From positions 10,642 to 74,542 of the forward strand of contig NZ_VSRY01000156.1 in the NCBI RefSeq assembly GCF_008271805.1: a stretch of DNA of 63,901 bases, written 5' to 3'. Every line of letters starts with the position of its first letter. Position 1 is the first letter of the stretch. The translations under genes were made by a program, and so were the position numbers. This DNA is from Streptomyces sp. TRM49041. GTDB lineage: Bacteria; Actinomycetota; Actinomycetes; Streptomycetales; Streptomycetaceae. This document shows positions 1-8,509 of the stretch, one piece after another. The notes under the pieces were generated by a model that did not search any database, was not told the origin of the DNA, and was given only the letters and a program-made list of their open reading frames with translations.

Positions 1-59
1 TGCACGCACCAGACCCCGCTCACCAGCAGGACAAGGGCACCCGGCTCGGATGTCGGCAT
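1..59 (-). CDS. 5' end of a hypothetical protein, cut by the window edge
   Basis: Reading leftward from an ATG at 59, the frame is open to the window edge and gives a short start (MPTSEPGALVLLVSGVWC...) with a hydrophobic run. It lies 36 bp downstream of the next gene on the same strand, so it could be the next gene of that operon. Too little is visible to name it, and a chance open frame cannot be excluded. Confidence 0.35.
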   Translation of the reverse strand, partial: MPTSEPGALVLLVSGVWCV

Positions 60-95
60 GATCCGCCGGACACTCCCTAGTCGCGCCGGCCTGCA

Positions 96-1286
96 CTAGA
101 GCTGGGTCGGCTGCCGCGTGGTCAGGCCGTACGTCTCGGCGATGCCGTTCCAGAGACGTGCGGCCTGCCGCTTGGCGTTGGTCGCCTCGCCGCTCGCCAC
201 GGCCGCCTGGGCGGTGCGGCTGGTGTTGCGGGCCCGCCCGTCCTTGCAGTTCTTGGGCTTCTTGACCTGCTCGGCCCAGACCGCGTAGTGGTCGTCGGCG
301 GTCGCGGACGCCTGCCACGCCTTGGTCAGGGCCGTGGACAGCTCGGCGTGGTCGGGCAGCTTGTCGATCTCGATGCCCTTGAGCCGGGTCACCAGCTCGC
401 GCCGCTGGACCGCGGCCTCCCGCAGATCGGACGCGGCCTTGTCCAGCTCCTGGCACTTCTTGATGTTCTCGACGGAACGGATCACCGCGTCGCGGCTGTT
501 GTTGCTGTCCGCCAGCAGCTTGTCCAGCTGCTCGGCCTGCCCCTTCGCCGGGTCGGCGACGGGCTCCGAGGACGAGGCGCTGGGCGCGGGCGAGGTGGCC
601 GCGGCGATCCCCGTCTTGTCGCCCTTGCCGTCGGAGTCGGAGTCGTCGCCCCCGCTCATCAGGGCGCCCGCGCCTAGGCCGAGGACCGCGCAGCCGACGA
701 CGACGGCCGCGACCAGCGGCAGCTTCGAGGAGCGGCGCGGCTCGGGCTCGTCGTCGTAGGCGTGCGGGTCCCCGTACTGCTGTTGGGGCTGCGGGGGCGG
801 CTGCTGCCCGTACGGCTGGTGGTGCGGCTGTGGCTGTCCGTACTGCTGGTGGGGCTGCGGGGGTGGCTGGTGGCCGTACTGCTGCTGCGGTGGCTCGTAA
901 CGCGGCATCTGCTGCGTCGCGCCCGCCGCGCCCGCCGCGCCCGCCGGCTCGTCACGGAAGAGGTTGTCGAACTCGGCCGGGGGTCCGGTACGCCCCGGTA
1001 CGGGCGGGATGTACTGGGTCGCCTCCACGTCCGGGTCGGGCTGCTGGTGCTGGTGCTGGTGCGGCGGCTGGTGCTGTTGGGGCTGTGTGCCGAAGCCGGT
1101 GCCCAGGAACTGGGTCGACTCCGCCGGGTTCTCCGCCTGCCCCTGGGGCGAGGCCGGCGGAACCGGACGCAGGTACTGCGTGGCGGGGTCCCCGCCCGGC
1201 GCGCCCTCCGGGGGCGGCGGCCCCCAGGGCTGACCAGGGGGCTGGCCCCACGACTGGCCCTCCTGGCCGTGTCCGCTCTGCGTCAC
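96..1286 (-). CDS. Pro/Gln-rich single-pass membrane protein of unknown function
   Basis: A 396-residue protein with three parts. Residues 1 to about 185 are low complexity, rich in Pro, Gln, His and Tyr, and presumably cytoplasmic. One membrane segment lies near residues 189-211 (LPLVAAVVVGCAVLG...). The C-terminal 185 residues are helical, charged and probably outside the cell, with cysteines near residues 280 and 348 that could form a disulfide. The N-terminal half repeats a short motif, (A/S)TQ(Y/F)(L/I), at ATQYL, STQFL and ATQYI, plus ATQQM. Such Thr-Gln repeats are common in streptomycete membrane proteins; that they are phosphorylated or bound by FHA domains is my inference. The ATG at 1286 is the first in frame. 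No enzymatic motif is visible. Confidence 0.8.
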   Translation of the reverse strand: MTQSGHGQEGQSWGQPPGQPWGPPPPEGAPGGDPATQYLRPVPPASPQGQAENPAESTQFLGTGFGTQPQQHQPPHQHQHQQPDPDVEATQYIPPVPGRTGPPAEFDNLFRDEPAGAAGAAGATQQMPRYEPPQQQYGHQPPPQPHQQYGQPQPHHQPYGQQPPPQPQQQYGDPHAYDDEPEPRRSSKLPLVAAVVVGCAVLGLGAGALMSGGDDSDSDGKGDKTGIAAATSPAPSASSSEPVADPAKGQAEQLDKLLADSNNSRDAVIRSVENIKKCQELDKAASDLREAAVQRRELVTRLKGIEIDKLPDHAELSTALTKAWQASATADDHYAVWAEQVKKPKNCKDGRARNTSRTAQAAVASGEATNAKRQAARLWNGIAETYGLTTRQPTQL

Positions 1287-1367
1287 CGGGACTCCTACGT
1301 GTGAACCTACGGAAACGTCGGCTCACGCTACCGGGTGTATCACCGCTCACGCACACGGGTGTGCTAC

Positions 1368-2750
1368 TCAGGCCGCCTGAAGCTCCAGCCGTGCCGCGAA
1401 CTCGCGTACCGCGGGCTCGTCCCCGTACTGCTCCAGCCGCTGCTGGAGGTCGTCCAGGTACTCGGCGCCGCGTGACGACCGCAGTGTGCCGAGGAGTTCG
1501 GCCGCGCGGGTGCCGGTGTGGCAGGCCAGTTCGACCTCGCGCTGCTGGGCCTGCGCCGTGGCCAGCAGGACGAGGCCGATCGCCCGCCGCCGCGCACGGG
1601 ACGCCGGGTGGCCGTCCAGCGCGTCGGTGGCCGCCCGGGCCGCCGCCTGGGGCTGGCCCAGGTCGCGGTGGCAGTGGGCCAGTTCGTCGGCGAGGTAGGC
1701 GTGGTCGAAGTGCGCGATCCACGCCGCGTCGTCGCCCGAGTCCGGCCGGGCCCGGTCCAGCGCGTCGATCGCCCGGCCCGCCACGTCCTGGCACATCCGC
1801 GCGTCCCCGAGCAGGGCGTGCCCGCGCGCCTCGGCCGCCAGGAACATCGCCTCCGCCCGCGGCGTGACATGCCCCCGCGCGCCCTCCTGCGCGGCCCGCG
1901 CCAACTGGGAGATCTCGCGCGGGTTTCCGAGCTGCGCGGCGAGGTGGCTCATGGACGCGGCCAGCACGTACCCGCCGTACGCCCGGTCGCCGGCCGCCTG
2001 CGCGAGGCGCAGCGCCTGGATGTAGTACCGCTGGGCGAGCCCCGGTTGACCGGTGTCCACGGCCATGTACCCGGCGAGTTCCGTCAACCGGGCGACGGCC
2101 GAGAAGAGTTGCCGCCCCACCGCGTCCCGGTACGAGCCGGAGAGCATCCCGGACACCACGCTGTTGAGGTAGTGGACGACGACGGGCCGCACGTGCCCGC
2201 TGCCGAACCGGTGGTCGAGGTCGACCAGCGCGTCCGTCATCGCCCGTACGGCACGGACGTCCGAGAGGCCCACACGGGCCCCGGCGGTACGGGACACCTG
2301 GGCGTCGGGGCCGGTGATCAGCCAGTCGCGGCTGGGTTCGACGAGCGCCGAGGCGGCGACGGTCGAGCCGGACAGGAAGTCCCTGCGGCCCACGTCGCTC
2401 CGCCACAGCTCGCAGACCTGCTCGATGGCGCCCAGCACGGTGGGGGAGAACTGCAGCCCGACCCCGCTCGCCAGGTTCTTGCCGTTCGCCATCCCGATCT
2501 CGTCGATCGTGACCGTACGGCCGAGCTTCCGGCCGAGGGCCTCGGCGATGATTCCGGGGGCCCGGCCCCGCGGCTGCTGTCCGCGCAGCCAGCGCGCCAC
2601 CGAGGTCTTGTCGTACCGCAGGTCGAGCCCGCGTTCCGAACCGACCATGTTGACGCGGCGGGCGAGCCCGGCGTTGGAGCACCCCGCTTCCTGAATGAGA
2701 GCCTGCAGCCGTTCGTTCGGCTGACGGGCGACGAGCGGCCTCGCTGCCAT
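1368..2750 (-). CDS. NsdA/NsdB-like regulatory protein (HTH plus TPR-like repeats)
   Basis: A 460-residue protein. Residues about 10-85 resemble a lambda-repressor-like helix-turn-helix (NERLQALIQEAGCSNAGLAR, then TSVARWLRGQQPRGRAP). The remainder is alpha-helical and alanine-rich and looks like tetratricopeptide-type repeats (for example GQPGLAQRYYIQALRLAQ). This layout matches the streptomycete NsdA/NsdB family of large regulators, some of which repress development and antibiotic production. Which paralogue this is cannot be told from the sequence alone. The ATG at 2750 precedes MAARPLVARQPNERL and is the first plausible start. It is divergent from the prim-pol gene at 3050 across about 300 bp. 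Function here is inferred from family resemblance. Confidence 0.75.
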   Translation of the reverse strand: MAARPLVARQPNERLQALIQEAGCSNAGLARRVNMVGSERGLDLRYDKTSVARWLRGQQPRGRAPGIIAEALGRKLGRTVTIDEIGMANGKNLASGVGLQFSPTVLGAIEQVCELWRSDVGRRDFLSGSTVAASALVEPSRDWLITGPDAQVSRTAGARVGLSDVRAVRAMTDALVDLDHRFGSGHVRPVVVHYLNSVVSGMLSGSYRDAVGRQLFSAVARLTELAGYMAVDTGQPGLAQRYYIQALRLAQAAGDRAYGGYVLAASMSHLAAQLGNPREISQLARAAQEGARGHVTPRAEAMFLAAEARGHALLGDARMCQDVAGRAIDALDRARPDSGDDAAWIAHFDHAYLADELAHCHRDLGQPQAAARAATDALDGHPASRARRRAIGLVLLATAQAQQREVELACHTGTRAAELLGTLRSSRGAEYLDDLQQRLEQYGDEPAVREFAARLELQAA

Positions 2751-3049
2751 GACTACCCCCTGTGGTGCCGGTGGTGATCAGTCGGTCGATCACTGCCCGG
2801 CTGATGTCCGGAGAATGCAGAACTTGGCGCTGTAATACCAAAACATCAATAATTGCGGCGTATTGCGGTGTAAACCAGGAGACACCCGCATTGACGCCCC
2901 TCCCCCGACTGTGGCTACCCGCCCGTGGCTCCCGCCGCCCGTGCGCGCCCCCGTCCGTGCATCCATGCGCCCCATATGGCGAATCGATGCATCTCGCCCT
3001 TCGCCTTTGCGCCCCGTAACCCCCGGTGGGTGGGGGAGTTGTGCTCTCC
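2751..3049. other. Divergent intergenic region with an AT-richer core
   Basis: No convincing gene is seen in these roughly 300 bases. The stretch 2820-2880 is markedly less GC-rich than its surroundings and includes several A/T runs, which fits a divergent promoter region for the NsdA-like gene (left) and the prim-pol gene (right). The short palindrome-like GATCAGTCGGTCGATC at 2774-2789 lies just upstream of the NsdA-like start. I could not assign definite -35/-10 boxes. Confidence 0.4.
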
Positions 3050-3724
3050 GTGGAAGAGACGATCGGAGTCACGGAAGCCGCACAGATCCCGAAGCAGCGC
3101 GGGGAGCAGTTGCTGGACGGCGCAGTGCGGTATGCGGAAGAGCGGCACTGGGACGTGTTCCCCGGTACGTGGTTGGAGGCGGTCGACAGCCAGGAGCGGT
3201 GCTCGTGCGGGGACGACGCCTGCCCCGCCCCGGGCGCGCACCCGTCCCGGCCCGACTGGGCGACGCAGGCGACGGGCAGCGCGGTCGCGGCGCGTCGGCT
3301 GTGGGGGAAACACCCCAAGGCGTCGATCCTGCTGCCGACCGGGCGCACCTTCGACGCGTTGGACGTGCCGGAGTCGGCGGGCTTCCTGGCGCTGGCGCGG
3401 ATGGAGCGGATGGATCTGACGCTCGGCCCGGTGACCTGCACGCCGGACCGCCGGATGATGTTCTTCGTCCTGCCGGGGGCGGCCGTGAAGGTGGCCGACC
3501 TGATCCGGAAGCTGGGCTGGTCACCGGCCGGGATCGACCTGGTCGCGCGGGGCGAGGGCCAGTATGTGGCGGCGCCGCCCACCCGGATCGGCGGCCAGGG
3601 CGCGGTGCAGTGGGCGCGTCGCCCGACCTCTGCGAACCGGTGGCTGCCCGACGTGGAGGAGCTGATCAGCCCGCTGGCGTACGCGTGCGGCCGGGAGGCC
3701 GCGGCGGCGAGGGGACGCCGCTGA
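3050..3724 (+). CDS. Bifunctional DNA primase/polymerase N-terminal (prim-pol) domain protein
   Basis: About 224 residues matching the prim-pol domain often seen as a stand-alone protein in actinomycetes. Visible features are an aromatic/acidic start region (AVRYAEERHWDVFPGTW), a cysteine cluster CSCGDDACPAPGAHP that could bind a metal, and the conserved segments HPKASILLPTGRTFD and RMMFFVLPG. No helicase domain follows, so it is not a complete plasmid-type replication protein; its cellular role is unknown. Start choice: in-frame GTG codons lie at 3026, 3041 and 3050. The GGGGGAG at 3032-3038 is too close to 3041 and best serves 3050, although 3041 remains possible. It is divergent from the NsdA-like gene. 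Confidence 0.7.
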   Translation: MEETIGVTEAAQIPKQRGEQLLDGAVRYAEERHWDVFPGTWLEAVDSQERCSCGDDACPAPGAHPSRPDWATQATGSAVAARRLWGKHPKASILLPTGRTFDALDVPESAGFLALARMERMDLTLGPVTCTPDRRMMFFVLPGAAVKVADLIRKLGWSPAGIDLVARGEGQYVAAPPTRIGGQGAVQWARRPTSANRWLPDVEELISPLAYACGREAAAARGRR

Positions 3725-3750
3725 CCCTGCCGCACTGATCCGTCCTTCCA

Positions 3751-3834
3751 TGCTGATCCGGCCCTGCTGATCCGGCCCTGCTGACCCGGCCCTGCTGACC
3801 CGGCCGTGCCGACCCGGCCATGCTGACCCGGCAA
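3751..3834. repeat. Six tandem copies of a 14-bp unit
   Basis: The unit TGCTGAYCCGGCCC is repeated six times in direct orientation with a few substitutions, immediately after the prim-pol gene and before the ABC ATPase gene. A degenerate extra copy may precede it. The 14-bp period is not a multiple of three, so it is not a coding repeat. Confidence 0.85.
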
Positions 3835-3942
3835 CACTGACCAGCGGAGACTGCCGGATTCTCCACCTGCGGGCCTACCGGCCGGTTCGTAGGCTGTTCC
3901 TGTCAGAGGCACCGACGGGGACAGTGAGAGGCGGCAGCGACC

Positions 3943-4761
3943 ATGCCGGAGCAGCACCGGAGAGTTGACGTGGCGGGTGAGGCGCCGGAGGCGGCGCCGC
4001 CCGCCGTTCGCGTGGAAGGGCTGTGGAAGCGCTTCGGCGAGCACATCGCGGTCGCCGGGGTGGATCTGGAGCTGCCCGCGGGGAAGTTCGTCGGGCTGGT
4101 CGGACCGAACGGCGCCGGCAAGACGACGACGCTGTCGATGGTGACCGGGCTGCTCCGCCCCGACCACGGGCGGATCGAGGTCGCGGGGCACGATGTGTGG
4201 CAGGACCCGGCCGCGGTGAAGGCCCGCATCGGGGTGCTGCCGGAGGGGCTGCGGCTGTTCGAGCGGCTGTCGGGGCGGGAGCTCCTCGCGTACACCGGGC
4301 GGCTGCGGGGGCTGCCGGGCGCCGAGGTCGACATGCGGGCGACGCAGCTGCTGGATGTGCTCGACCTGGCGGGCGCGCAGCACAAGCTGGTGATCGACTA
4401 CTCGACCGGTATGCGGAAGAAGATCGGGCTCGCGGCGGCGCTGCTGCACAACCCCTCGGTGCTCTTCCTGGACGAGCCGTTCGAGGGCGTCGACCCGGTG
4501 TCCGCGCAGACGATCCGGGGCGTGCTGGAGCGGTACACGGCGTCGGGCGCGACGGTGGTGTTCTCCAGCCATGTCATGGAGCTGGTGGAGTCGTTGTGCG
4601 ACTGGGTCGCCGTGATGGCCGCGGGCCACATCCGCGCGCACGGCACGCTGGCGGAGGTCCGGGGTGACGCGCCGACGCTCCAGCAGGCGTTCCTGGAGCT
4701 GGTGGGCGCGCAGGGCCGGGACACCGGCGAGTCCCTCGACTGGCTGGGCGGTGCCAGGTGA
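3943..4761 (+). CDS. ABC transporter ATP-binding protein
   Basis: A 272-residue ATPase subunit. It has a Walker A motif (GPNGAGKTT, near residue 52), a Q-loop region after it, a signature-like YSTGMRKKIGLAAAL, a Walker B (SVLFLDEPFEG) and a switch histidine in VFSSHVMELVE. The degenerate signature (STGMRKK instead of LSGGQ) is typical of exporter-type ATPases of the CcmA/NatA class. Its stop overlaps the GTG start of the membrane partner at 4758 by 4 bp, so the two form one transporter. The substrate cannot be deduced. The ATG at 3943 follows a purine-rich GAGAGGCGG. Confidence 0.9.
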   Translation: MPEQHRRVDVAGEAPEAAPPAVRVEGLWKRFGEHIAVAGVDLELPAGKFVGLVGPNGAGKTTTLSMVTGLLRPDHGRIEVAGHDVWQDPAAVKARIGVLPEGLRLFERLSGRELLAYTGRLRGLPGAEVDMRATQLLDVLDLAGAQHKLVIDYSTGMRKKIGLAAALLHNPSVLFLDEPFEGVDPVSAQTIRGVLERYTASGATVVFSSHVMELVESLCDWVAVMAAGHIRAHGTLAEVRGDAPTLQQAFLELVGAQGRDTGESLDWLGGAR

Positions 4762-6488
4762 GCGGGGGCGCGACGCCGACGGGGAGTGCGCTCGGGCCGG
4801 GCGCCGTGGCTCCCGACGCCATGGCTCCGGGCGGGACGGCTCGCGGCGGGCCGGCGGTCGGCGGGCGCCCGGCCACGGCGGGCGATGCGGCACTGACCGC
4901 GATCTTCGTACGGCTGAAGTGGTCGCTGCTGCGGAACGGCCTGCGCCAGTCGACCGGCCGGGCGGCGATCTTCATCGTCTCGCTCTTCTTCACCCTGCTG
5001 TTCGCCGCCGGGCAGCTGCTGGGTCTGGTGCTGCTGCGCGGGAACGCACACGCGGGCACGGTGGCGGTGCTGCTGACGGCCGTGCTGGCGCTCGGCTGGG
5101 CCGTGATGCCGCTGTTCTTCCCGAGCGGGGACGAGACCCTGGACCCGACCCGGCTGGTGATGCTGCCGCTGCGGGCGGGATCGCTGGTGCGGGCGTTGCT
5201 GGTGGCGTCGCTGGTGGGGATCGGACCACTGTTCACGCTGTGCGTGGCGGTGGGGTCGGGTATCTCGGTGGCGCACGGGGCGTTCGCGGTGGCCGTGTCG
5301 GTGGTGGCCGTGCCGCTGGTGCTGCTGGTGTGCCTGGCGCTGGCGCGGGCGGTCGCGGCGGCGAACATCCGCCTGCTGACCTCCCGTAAGGGCCGGGATC
5401 TGGCGCTGCTGAGCGGTCTGGTGGTGGCGGTCGGCATCCAGTTCGTGAACTTCGGCGCCCAGCGGCTGGGGCAGGCCGGCGGGCTGTCGCGGCTGGAGCC
5501 CGCTGCGGCGGTGGCCCGGTGGGTACCGCCCGCGTCGGCGATCGGCGCGGTCGACTCGGCGAGCCGGGGCGCGTACGGGGTGGCCGTCGTCCAACTGCTG
5601 CTGTCGGTGGCCGCGCTGGCGGGGCTGCTGTACTGGTGGCAGCGGAGTCTGACGAAGCTGATGACCGCGCCGGACGGCTCGACGATCGCGGCGGCGGGTA
5701 CGGGCGCGGGCACGGACCGGCGCCGCTCGGCAGACGCCGGGTGGGGGCGGCTGTGGCCGGAGGGCCGTACGGGTGCGGTGATGCAGCGGGCGCTGCGCTA
5801 CGCGTGGCGGGACCCGAAGGCGAAGTCGGGGTGGGTGACGGCGCTGGCGCTGGGCGCGATCATCCCGCTCTTCAACGCCTGGCAGGGCACCGGGTCGATC
5901 TACTGGTCGTGCTTCGCGGCGGGGCTGCTGGGCACGCTGATGTACAACCAGTTCGGCCAGGACACCTCGGCGTTCTGGATGGTGGCGATGACCGTGTCGT
6001 CGGCGCGCGACGCGTACGCGGAGCTGCGGGCGCGGGCGATGGCGCTGCTGCTGGTGACGCTGCCGTACGCGACGCTGGTGACGGTCGTGACGGCCGCGGT
6101 GCTGGGCGACTGGCGGTCCCTGCCGGACGCGCTGGGGCTGTCGTACGGGCTCCTGGGCGCGATGCTGGGCATGGGGGCGTGGGCGTCGGCGTTCTTCCCG
6201 TACTCGATCCCGCAGGACAGCGCGTACAAGAACGCGGCGCCGGGGCAGGGCGGGTTGGCGTGGATGTCCATGATGGGCGGGATGCTGGGCTCGGCGCTGC
6301 TGTGCGCCCCGCTGATCGCGGTGACGGTCTGGACGCACGTGTCGTCGTCCGGCCCGTCGGGCCAGTGGCTCCTCCTGCCCCTCGGCGCGACCTGGGGTGC
6401 CCTCCTGACCTGGGCGGGCCTCCGCTGGGCCGCGAGCCGGACGGCCCGCCGCCTGCCGGAGATCCTGACGGCCGTCAGCAAGGCTTAG
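4758..6488 (+). CDS. ABC transporter permease, large membrane subunit
   Basis: A 576-residue, strongly hydrophobic protein with an N-terminal cytoplasmic stretch of about 50 residues and roughly ten membrane segments in two blocks, separated by a hydrophilic loop near residues 300-345 (APDGSTIAAAGTGAG). It starts with GTG at 4758, overlapping the stop of the ATPase gene, so the two are translationally coupled. The pair most resembles two-component exporters of unknown substrate. It converges on the hydrolase gene, with a 16-bp perfect palindrome between them. Confidence 0.85.
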   Translation: MSGGATPTGSALGPGAVAPDAMAPGGTARGGPAVGGRPATAGDAALTAIFVRLKWSLLRNGLRQSTGRAAIFIVSLFFTLLFAAGQLLGLVLLRGNAHAGTVAVLLTAVLALGWAVMPLFFPSGDETLDPTRLVMLPLRAGSLVRALLVASLVGIGPLFTLCVAVGSGISVAHGAFAVAVSVVAVPLVLLVCLALARAVAAANIRLLTSRKGRDLALLSGLVVAVGIQFVNFGAQRLGQAGGLSRLEPAAAVARWVPPASAIGAVDSASRGAYGVAVVQLLLSVAALAGLLYWWQRSLTKLMTAPDGSTIAAAGTGAGTDRRRSADAGWGRLWPEGRTGAVMQRALRYAWRDPKAKSGWVTALALGAIIPLFNAWQGTGSIYWSCFAAGLLGTLMYNQFGQDTSAFWMVAMTVSSARDAYAELRARAMALLLVTLPYATLVTVVTAAVLGDWRSLPDALGLSYGLLGAMLGMGAWASAFFPYSIPQDSAYKNAAPGQGGLAWMSMMGGMLGSALLCAPLIAVTVWTHVSSSGPSGQWLLLPLGATWGALLTWAGLRWAASRTARRLPEILTAVSKA

Positions 6489-6532
6489 GGGTCTGCCCGC
6501 CGGTACGGCGCCCCGCCCAGGGCTCCGCACAC

Positions 6533-6548
6533 GGGCGCCGGCGCCCGA
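6533..6548. terminator. Perfect GC palindrome between convergent genes
   Basis: The sequence CGGGCGCCGGCGCCCG is a 16-bp perfect inverted repeat with no unpaired centre, lying between the ends of the permease (+) and the hydrolase (-). It could act as a bidirectional terminator, but there is no T-run, as is usual in streptomycetes. Confidence 0.45.
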
Positions 6549-6567
6549 CTTGGCACCGGGGCCCGGC

Positions 6568-7440
6568 TCACCGTCGCCGGGTGGCCTCCTCCAAGAAGGG
6601 CTCTATCGCGGCGCGCCAGCCCTCGGGCCGGTCGTAGTGGAGGTAGTGCGCGGCGTCGGGCACCTCGGCGTACTGGCCGTGCGGGAGGACGCGGACCATC
6701 TCCTGGGCCTCGGCGCGGCCCAGTTCGCCGTCGAGGCCGCGGACGACGAGGGTGGGGCAGCGGACCTGGGCCAGGGTGTCCCAGTGGGCGTCATGGACCC
6801 ATGTCTCGCGGGCGGCGAGCATCTGGTGCGGGGAGAAGACGGGGCGCCAGCCGTCGGGGGACTCGCACATGACCTCGGAGAAGAAGGCGCCCCGCGCGGG
6901 GTTGGGGCGTTCGACCCTGGGGTCGTCCTCGCCGAACCATTTGCGGACGTCCGCCAGCGTGGCGAAGGGCACGGGCCAGGTCCGGAACCAGTTCTCCCAC
7001 TCCCGTTGGGACGCCGCGCCCAGAGCCGACGCGCGCATGTCGCTGATGACCAGGGCCTTGACGAGGTCCGGGCGCTCGGCGGCGAGCTGCCAGGCCGTCA
7101 GAGCGCCCATGGAGTGGCCGATCAGGGTGACGGGCGCGAGGTCCAGTTGCTCGATCGCGGCCGCGGCGTCCGCGACGTACGCCTCACGCGTGTAGGGGCC
7201 GGCCGCCGGCTTGCCGCTGTGGCCGTGGCCCCGCTGGTCCAGCGCCACCGCCCGGTACCGCTCGGCCAGCCAGCGCGCTGTCTCCGCCCAGTGCCCGGCG
7301 CGGCCCATCAGACCGTGCAGGAGCAGGACGCCCTGTGCGGGGTCGGTGCCGTCGTCGCCCGGCGCCTTGGGCGGGTCGGCGAACTCCCAGGCGGCGAGGC
7401 GTACGCCGTCGGCCCCCGTCAGATCGATACGTCGCACCAT
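6568..7440 (-). CDS. Alpha/beta-hydrolase fold enzyme
   Basis: About 290 residues with the layout of the alpha/beta-hydrolase superfamily. An oxyanion-hole segment VLLLHGLMG lies near residue 40, the nucleophile elbow GHSMG (Ser) is near residue 110, and a late histidine sits in DAAHYLHYDRPEG. The DQRGHGHS segment is typical of the family. It may be an esterase, lactonase or C-C hydrolase; the substrate is not evident. Two starts are possible: GTG 7452 and ATG 7440. ATG 7440 is preferred because the purine-rich AAGGGGG lies too close to 7452. It is downstream of dmdR1 but separated by about 430 bp containing a strong hairpin, so it is probably transcribed separately. Confidence 0.85.
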   Translation of the reverse strand: MVRRIDLTGADGVRLAAWEFADPPKAPGDDGTDPAQGVLLLHGLMGRAGHWAETARWLAERYRAVALDQRGHGHSGKPAAGPYTREAYVADAAAAIEQLDLAPVTLIGHSMGALTAWQLAAERPDLVKALVISDMRASALGAASQREWENWFRTWPVPFATLADVRKWFGEDDPRVERPNPARGAFFSEVMCESPDGWRPVFSPHQMLAARETWVHDAHWDTLAQVRCPTLVVRGLDGELGRAEAQEMVRVLPHGQYAEVPDAAHYLHYDRPEGWRAAIEPFLEEATRRR

Positions 7441-7870
7441 GTGCCCTGGCACCCCCTTCTGTCACGTCGGACACCCCAACAGCCCAGCCAGCGTATCGAA
7501 CTCATATTCGAGAACAGGGGTATCGGCCATAACACCGCTCGTTCGAGTGACCCCGCTCAAGGATTGCCGTGCGCCGCCGAGGGGAGATCTTCAGCGGGAG
7601 GCGGACCACTCGGGGATAGAGGTCCGACGGGATTGACCCTGAGAGCTCGGGGCTCCGGGTCAGCGCAGGGGAGGACGGGTCCCGGTGCCGAAAGGCACCG
7701 GGACCTTCCCCATATATCGACGCATGTACGGACGCGCGCTTCGATGCGGACAGCGGGCGCATCGCACTGCTCCCCTCCCCGGGCAGGTCATATGCCTGAG
7801 CCCAGACTGGCACGCGCGACGGCCGGGCGCTGCCATTCCGCACTAATGCCCGGGGTTCGATGTGAGGCCC
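7441..7870. other. Long intergenic region between dmdR1 and the hydrolase gene
   Basis: About 430 bp with no gene I can support on either strand. It contains the perfect hairpin at 7679-7704 and presumably the promoter of the hydrolase gene. A 113-codon open frame on the minus strand (7502-7843) has no recognisable domain and looks like chance. Confidence 0.5.
7679..7704. terminator. Hairpin with 11-bp stem and GAAA tetraloop
   Basis: GTCCCGGTGCC-GAAA-GGCACCGGGAC is a perfect 11-bp stem closed by a GNRA tetraloop on the plus strand. It lies about 170 bp downstream of dmdR1 and upstream of the hydrolase gene, so it can end dmdR1 transcription. Confidence 0.65.
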
Positions 7871-8509
7871 TCAGCGCTTGGCGACGAAGACGTGCGACGC
7901 CACGTCCGCGTCCAGCTCCGCGGCCTCGCCGCTGCTGCCGACCAGCACCCCGCCCGGCGACTCCGTCACGCTCACCACGGAACCGGGCTGCACGCCCGCG
8001 CGTCGCAGCGTGTACATCAGCTGGGCGTCCGTCTGGATCGGCTCACCGATGCGGCGCACCACCACGGTCTTGCCGTCGCCCGCGTCCAGCTCGGCGAGCG
8101 ACACCATGTTCTCGTCCAGGAACGGGTCGGCCTCCGCCTTCTCGCCCAGCTCCTCGAGGCCCGGGATCGGGTTCCCGTACGGCGACTCGGTCGGGTGGCG
8201 CAGCAGCTCAAGGACGCGGCGCTCGACCGCCTCGCTCATCACATGCTCCCAGCGGCACGCCTCGGCGTGGACCTGCTCCCACTCCAGGCCGATCACGTCG
8301 ACGAGGAGGCACTCGGCGAGCCGGTGCTTGCGCATCACGCGCGTGGCCAGCCGGCGGCCCTCCTCCGTCAGTTCCAGATGGCGGTCCCCCGCCACCATCA
8401 CCAGACCGTCGCGCTCCATGCGGGCGACCGTCTGGCTGACCGTCGGACCGCTCTGGTCGAGCCGTTCCGCGATACGGGCGCGCATGGGCACCACGCCTTC
8501 CTCCTCTAG
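7862..8509 (+). CDS. Antisense ORF opposite dmdR1 (Adm-like), uncertain
   Basis: A 215-codon open frame (apparent start MRPSALGDEDVRRHV) lies fully antisense to dmdR1 and ends near its 5' end. In S. coelicolor an antiparallel ORF named adm overlaps dmdR1 and has been reported to be expressed and to affect siderophore and antibiotic production. This frame occupies the same position. However, in very GC-rich DNA the frame opposite a gene is often open by chance, and this product is His/Arg/Leu-rich with no domain. Kept because of the precedent only. Confidence 0.3.
   Translation: MRPSALGDEDVRRHVRVQLRGLAAAADQHPARRLRHAHHGTGLHARASQRVHQLGVRLDRLTDAAHHHGLAVARVQLGERHHVLVQERVGLRLLAQLLEARDRVPVRRLGRVAQQLKDAALDRLAHHMLPAARLGVDLLPLQADHVDEEALGEPVLAHHARGQPAALLRQFQMAVPRHHHQTVALHAGDRLADRRTALVEPFRDTGAHGHHAFLL

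Noticed and set aside
952..4893. A 1313-codon open frame on the minus strand
   Set aside because: It runs across several well-supported genes on both strands and its translation is Arg/Pro/Gly-rich without any domain. It is a product of high GC content.
7502..7843. 113-codon minus-strand ORF between dmdR1 and the hydrolase gene
   Set aside because: No domain, no ribosome site, and it spans the terminator-like hairpin at 7679-7704.
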